Both the position numbers and the translations under genes were made by a program. From positions 62,001 through 126,000 of the forward strand of contig NZ_AQHN01000072.1 of the NCBI RefSeq assembly GCF_000359745.1: 64,000 nt of DNA, read 5' to 3'. A model generated the notes under the pieces. The model made no database searches. It was not told the origin of the DNA and saw only the letters and a program-made list of their open reading frames with translations. Positions 61,748 through 64,000 of the stretch are shown here, piece after piece; position 1 is the first letter of the stretch, and each line of letters begins with the position of its first letter. Origin of the DNA: Rhizobium freirei PRF 81 (GTDB taxonomy: Bacteria > Pseudomonadota > Alphaproteobacteria > Rhizobiales > Rhizobiaceae).

Positions 61748-61925
61748 GGCGATGGCTTCCTGCTGATATGGGGTATCCTGGAGTTTGGACCACACGCATG
61801 ACGATGCCAAGGCCGCAAAGCGCCTTGTTGGTTCGCCTGCCTTATGTTATTAACTGATTGCGATTTGCAAGCAGTTTGTGGTCGAATGATCGGAAATTAC
61901 CCTGATGCAAAGGAGGAGGCACATC

Positions 61926-62270
61926 ATGAACCCTCGCGAAAATACCCGCTGCGACACCGTCCGGCGCCTGTTTGCAGCCTATGTCGCGCAGCATCCCGAT
62001 CTCGTCGATCCGATGCTGACCGAGGATTTCACCTTTTCCAGCCCGCGCGACGATCATATTGATAAGAAACGGTATTTCGAGCATTGCTGGCCGAAGGAGA
62101 AAGTTTTCCGCGACATTCATATTGAGCATTTGGTCGCCGAGGGCGATGACGTGATTGTCGGCTATCGTGCAGAGAAGATGGATGGCGGCAGCTTCCGCAA
62201 TGTCGAGATGATCCGCTTTGCCGGCGACCGAATCGCCGAAGTGAATGTCTATTTCGGACGGAGCTTGTGA
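61926..62270 (+). CDS. NTF2-like (SnoaL-type) protein
   Basis: A 114-residue protein with an NTF2 cone fold. RRLFAAYVAQHPDLVDPMLTEDFTFSSPRDDHIDKKRYFEHCWP is the N-terminal half, and NVEMIRFAGDRIAEVNVYFG ends the sheet, as in SnoaL/NTF2 proteins. It may be an enzyme or binding protein. A strong GGAGGAGG precedes the ATG. It is divergent from the AraC gene and convergent with the racemase-like gene by four bases. Confidence 0.83.
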   Translation: MNPRENTRCDTVRRLFAAYVAQHPDLVDPMLTEDFTFSSPRDDHIDKKRYFEHCWPKEKVFRDIHIEHLVAEGDDVIVGYRAEKMDGGSFRNVEMIRFAGDRIAEVNVYFGRSL

Positions 62271-62274
62271 CGGG

Positions 62275-62928
62275 TCAGCTCCTGATCCTCGCCATTGCCG
62301 CCGTAAGCGCGGTCGCCGGGCCGCTCATCGGTCGTTGATAGTTTTCCGGAAGAAAGCGTCCTGCATCGGTCATGGACGCTTGCGCGAAGGCGATGGTGAC
62401 TGGGCCTTCGTCGTGGGCGGCCTTTACGGCATCGGCAATGGCGGCGAGATAGGCCGACAGATCGCCCGCCCGGAAGTGCGCCCATGCGCCAGGGACCAGC
62501 CGAACCTCGATTTCGGCCCCCGTTTCCTTCGCCGCTATCTCGAAAAGCGCAGTCGTCGGGGCGATCGTCGTTTCGACCGTGCACAGCACGATGACCTTGC
62601 CGCCAGCCTTGACGGCTTCCGCGGCAAGCGCGGCATCCGCCCTGATGATCGGCGCTGCTGCGCCGGCGGCGACCTCGGATGTTGCCGGGCCGAGCGTCGA
62701 GCAGTTGAGCACGACGGCATCGGCTTCCCCGGCCAAGTGCCAAAGGAGAGCCGCCGTTTCGGCAGAAACCTCCTCGGTCAGTCGTCCGGCCTTTTCGGCG
62801 GAGAGAAGAAGGTCGGCACGAACATGATGACGCAGCATGCCATCGGGCAGCCCGAGCGCCTTCGCGGCAGCCTCATAGACGGCGATGTTGCTTTCGGCGG
62901 TGTGCAGGCAGGTGATCGTCACGGGCAT
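62275..62928 (-). CDS. Aspartate/glutamate (hydantoin) racemase-like protein
   Basis: A 217-residue protein of the Asp/Glu/hydantoin racemase superfamily. It has cysteines in VVLNCSTLGPA and VIVLCTVETT, the two positions where these racemases place their acid-base pair. AWAHFRAGD and IAFAQASMTDAG follow. The substrate is unknown. ATG 62928 is used, but GTG 62922 has better Shine-Dalgarno spacing (GAGG). It is convergent with the NTF2-like gene. Confidence 0.78.
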   Translation of the reverse strand: MPVTITCLHTAESNIAVYEAAAKALGLPDGMLRHHVRADLLLSAEKAGRLTEEVSAETAALLWHLAGEADAVVLNCSTLGPATSEVAAGAAAPIIRADAALAAEAVKAGGKVIVLCTVETTIAPTTALFEIAAKETGAEIEVRLVPGAWAHFRAGDLSAYLAAIADAVKAAHDEGPVTIAFAQASMTDAGRFLPENYQRPMSGPATALTAAMARIRS

Positions 62929-63193
62929 TCCTCGGCATGGCAGAAGATCCGCGAACCTAGCCGCCGTTCCCCCCTTTGTCGACATTTCGGAACGGTGTCC
63001 GGCCATCTGTCCAGGCTGCGCGGCATGCAGCAAGATAAACTTCTAAGTAGATGCTATACATGTTTGAAAAATAGGGCAATTTTTGCTCCCGGACGCAACT
63101 TTTTTGGCATGTCGGCGGTTGCTCTTCCTGGCGACCGCTCCTATGTTCCGGTCACCTGCCGACCGCAATTTTCTGCCAAGAGGAGATATGACC

Positions 63194-63796
63194 ATGGCTT
63201 TCGAATTGCCTGCACTTCCCTACGATTACGACGCTCTTTCGCCCTTCATGTCGCGCGAGACGCTCGAATATCACCACGACAAGCACCACAAGGCCTATGT
63301 CGACAACGGCAATAAGCTTGCCGCCGAAGCCGGCCTTGCCGATCTGTCGCTCGAAGAAATCGTGAAGAAGTCCTTCGGCACCAATGCTGGCCTCTTCAAC
63401 AATGCAGCCCAGCACTACAACCACATCCATTTCTGGAAGTGGATGAAGAAGGGCGGCGGCGGCAACAAGCTGCCGGGCAAGCTCGAAGCTGCCTTCAATT
63501 CCGATCTCGGCGGCTATGACAAGTTCAAGGCCGATTTCGCCGCTGCCGGCGCCACGCAGTTCGGCTCGGGCTGGGCATGGGTTTCCGTCAAGAACGGCAA
63601 GCTCGAAATCTCCAAGACCCCGAACGGCGAAAACCCGCTCGTTCATGGTGCCGACCCGATCCTCGGCGTCGACGTCTGGGAACACTCCTATTACATCGAT
63701 TACCGCAACCTGCGTCCGAAGTACCTCGAAGCCTTCATCGACAGCCTGATCAACTGGGACTACGTCCTGGAGCGCTACGAAGCCGCGACGAAGTAA
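63194..63796 (+). CDS. sodB: Superoxide dismutase, Fe-type
   Basis: Disproportionates superoxide. The 200 residues carry the metal ligands His27, His77, Asp160 and His164. Gln73 (NNAAQHYNH) is where iron enzymes keep their active-site glutamine. Iron or cambialistic use is therefore expected. AGGAG lies eight bases before ATG 63194, while the ATG at 63188 would be too close. The product appears cytosolic. A terminator follows. Confidence 0.95.
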   Translation: MAFELPALPYDYDALSPFMSRETLEYHHDKHHKAYVDNGNKLAAEAGLADLSLEEIVKKSFGTNAGLFNNAAQHYNHIHFWKWMKKGGGGNKLPGKLEAAFNSDLGGYDKFKADFAAAGATQFGSGWAWVSVKNGKLEISKTPNGENPLVHGADPILGVDVWEHSYYIDYRNLRPKYLEAFIDSLINWDYVLERYEAATK

Positions 63797-63821
63797 GGTT
63801 TGCCGCGCAGGCTGGCTTTCG

Positions 63822-63852
63822 CACCCGGCGTCTTTTTGGCGTCGGGTGTTTT
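63822..63852 (+). terminator. Rho-independent terminator after sodB
   Basis: CACCCGGCG (63822-63830) pairs with CGTCGGGTG (63840-63848), with one G-T wobble and a 9-base loop, followed by TTTT. Confidence 0.88.
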
Positions 63853-63926
63853 CTTATTGGCCAGCCTCTCATAATATCATTCGCGTGCCGCTTGCCGTCC
63901 CCAAAGAGGCCGCCCTAGGAGGCTGC

Positions 63927-64000
63927 ATGTCGTCCGCACCGCTCTTCCGCTTCGGTGTCATCGCCGATCCGCAATATGCCGATCTCGAGCCCAATCTGGC
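63927..64000 (+). CDS. Metallophosphoesterase, N-terminal fragment
   Basis: The window ends inside this gene. The first 24 residues, MSSAPLFRFGVIADPQYADL and onwards, match calcineurin-like phosphoesterases: GVIADPQY has the first metal aspartate. AGGAGG four bases before the ATG supports the start. This opening is like ADP-ribose/CDP-alcohol diphosphatase homologues, but only the edge is visible. Confidence 0.7.
   Translation, partial: MSSAPLFRFGVIADPQYADLEPNL

Noticed and set aside
63927..64000. The edge metallophosphoesterase as the missing PdeM of the ligase set
   Set aside because: Its opening resembles ADP-ribose/CDP-alcohol diphosphatases, and it is 21 kb away after a terminator.

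Overview
The window reads as chromosomal or chromid DNA of a fast-growing rhizobium (Rhizobium/Agrobacterium group). Support for this: high-GC coding sequence packed on both strands, a bet operon headed by betI, an R. etli-type thermolabile asparaginase, a cysHDN sulfate-assimilation operon with an iron-sulfur type CysH, and two families of palindromic intergenic repeats of the kind rhizobia carry. I see no rRNA, tRNA, CRISPR array, insertion sequence, phage gene or symbiosis gene. Most of the sequence is ordinary metabolic and stress-response content.

Layout. 0-3 kb: edge of an MFS exporter, a divergent LysR regulator and a HisC-like aminotransferase. 3-7.3 kb: cysH-cysD-cysN with a divergent, cysteine-rich Rrf2 regulator. 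7.4-9.6 kb: a CLC chloride/proton exchanger and a Phd/PemK toxin-antitoxin pair. 9.6-14.1 kb: betI-gst-betB-betA for choline to glycine betaine, with a glutathione-transferase-like gene inside the operon. 14.2-26.6 kb: a mixed zone holding HdeD, an orphan ParD-like protein, an EAL-CBS-GGDEF protein, quinone oxidoreductase, an MFS pump with a SufR-like regulator, asparaginase, DeoR and LysR regulators, and two GSTs. 26.9-37.3 kb: a large indolepyruvate oxidoreductase-like enzyme followed by a tightly packed leucine-catabolism operon (ivd, mccB, ridA-like, mccA, mvaB, enoyl-CoA hydratase).

37.3-45.3 kb: a Tat-exported beta-helix protein, a nitrilase-family amidohydrolase, a DNA exonuclease-ligase pair, an exported alpha/beta hydrolase and two tandem L,D-transpeptidase lipoproteins. 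45.3-48.9 kb: ohrR/ohr organic peroxide defence, an Xre-RES toxin-antitoxin pair, and a MarR/DUF899 pair. 49-56.2 kb: a two-domain VOC protein, a HerA-like ATPase, a small glycine-rich protein, zwf, tam and a TerC-CBS membrane protein. 56.6-64 kb: a zinc alcohol dehydrogenase, branched-chain aminotransferase, MFS/PEBP/AraC genes, an NTF2-like protein, an Asp/Glu racemase-like protein, Fe-type superoxide dismutase and the start of a metallophosphoesterase.

How it fits together. The branched-chain aminotransferase, the oxoacid oxidoreductase (if it accepts 4-methyl-2-oxopentanoate, which is inference) and the ivd/mcc/mvaB operon could take leucine to acetyl-CoA and acetoacetate. Several divergent regulator-target pairs have palindromic operators visible in the DNA: betI, ohrR/ohr, MarR/DUF899, the SufR-like/MFS pair, DeoR/DUF4406 and the Phd antitoxin. 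Two repeat families (11.28/49.85 kb and 7.27/57.8 kb) are the most distinctive non-coding features. I found no clearly new multi-gene system. The best candidates for a second look are the GST inside the bet operon, the three-site SufR-like/MFS module, the cysteine-rich Rrf2 regulator, and the oxidoreductase plus RidA arrangement around leucine catabolism.
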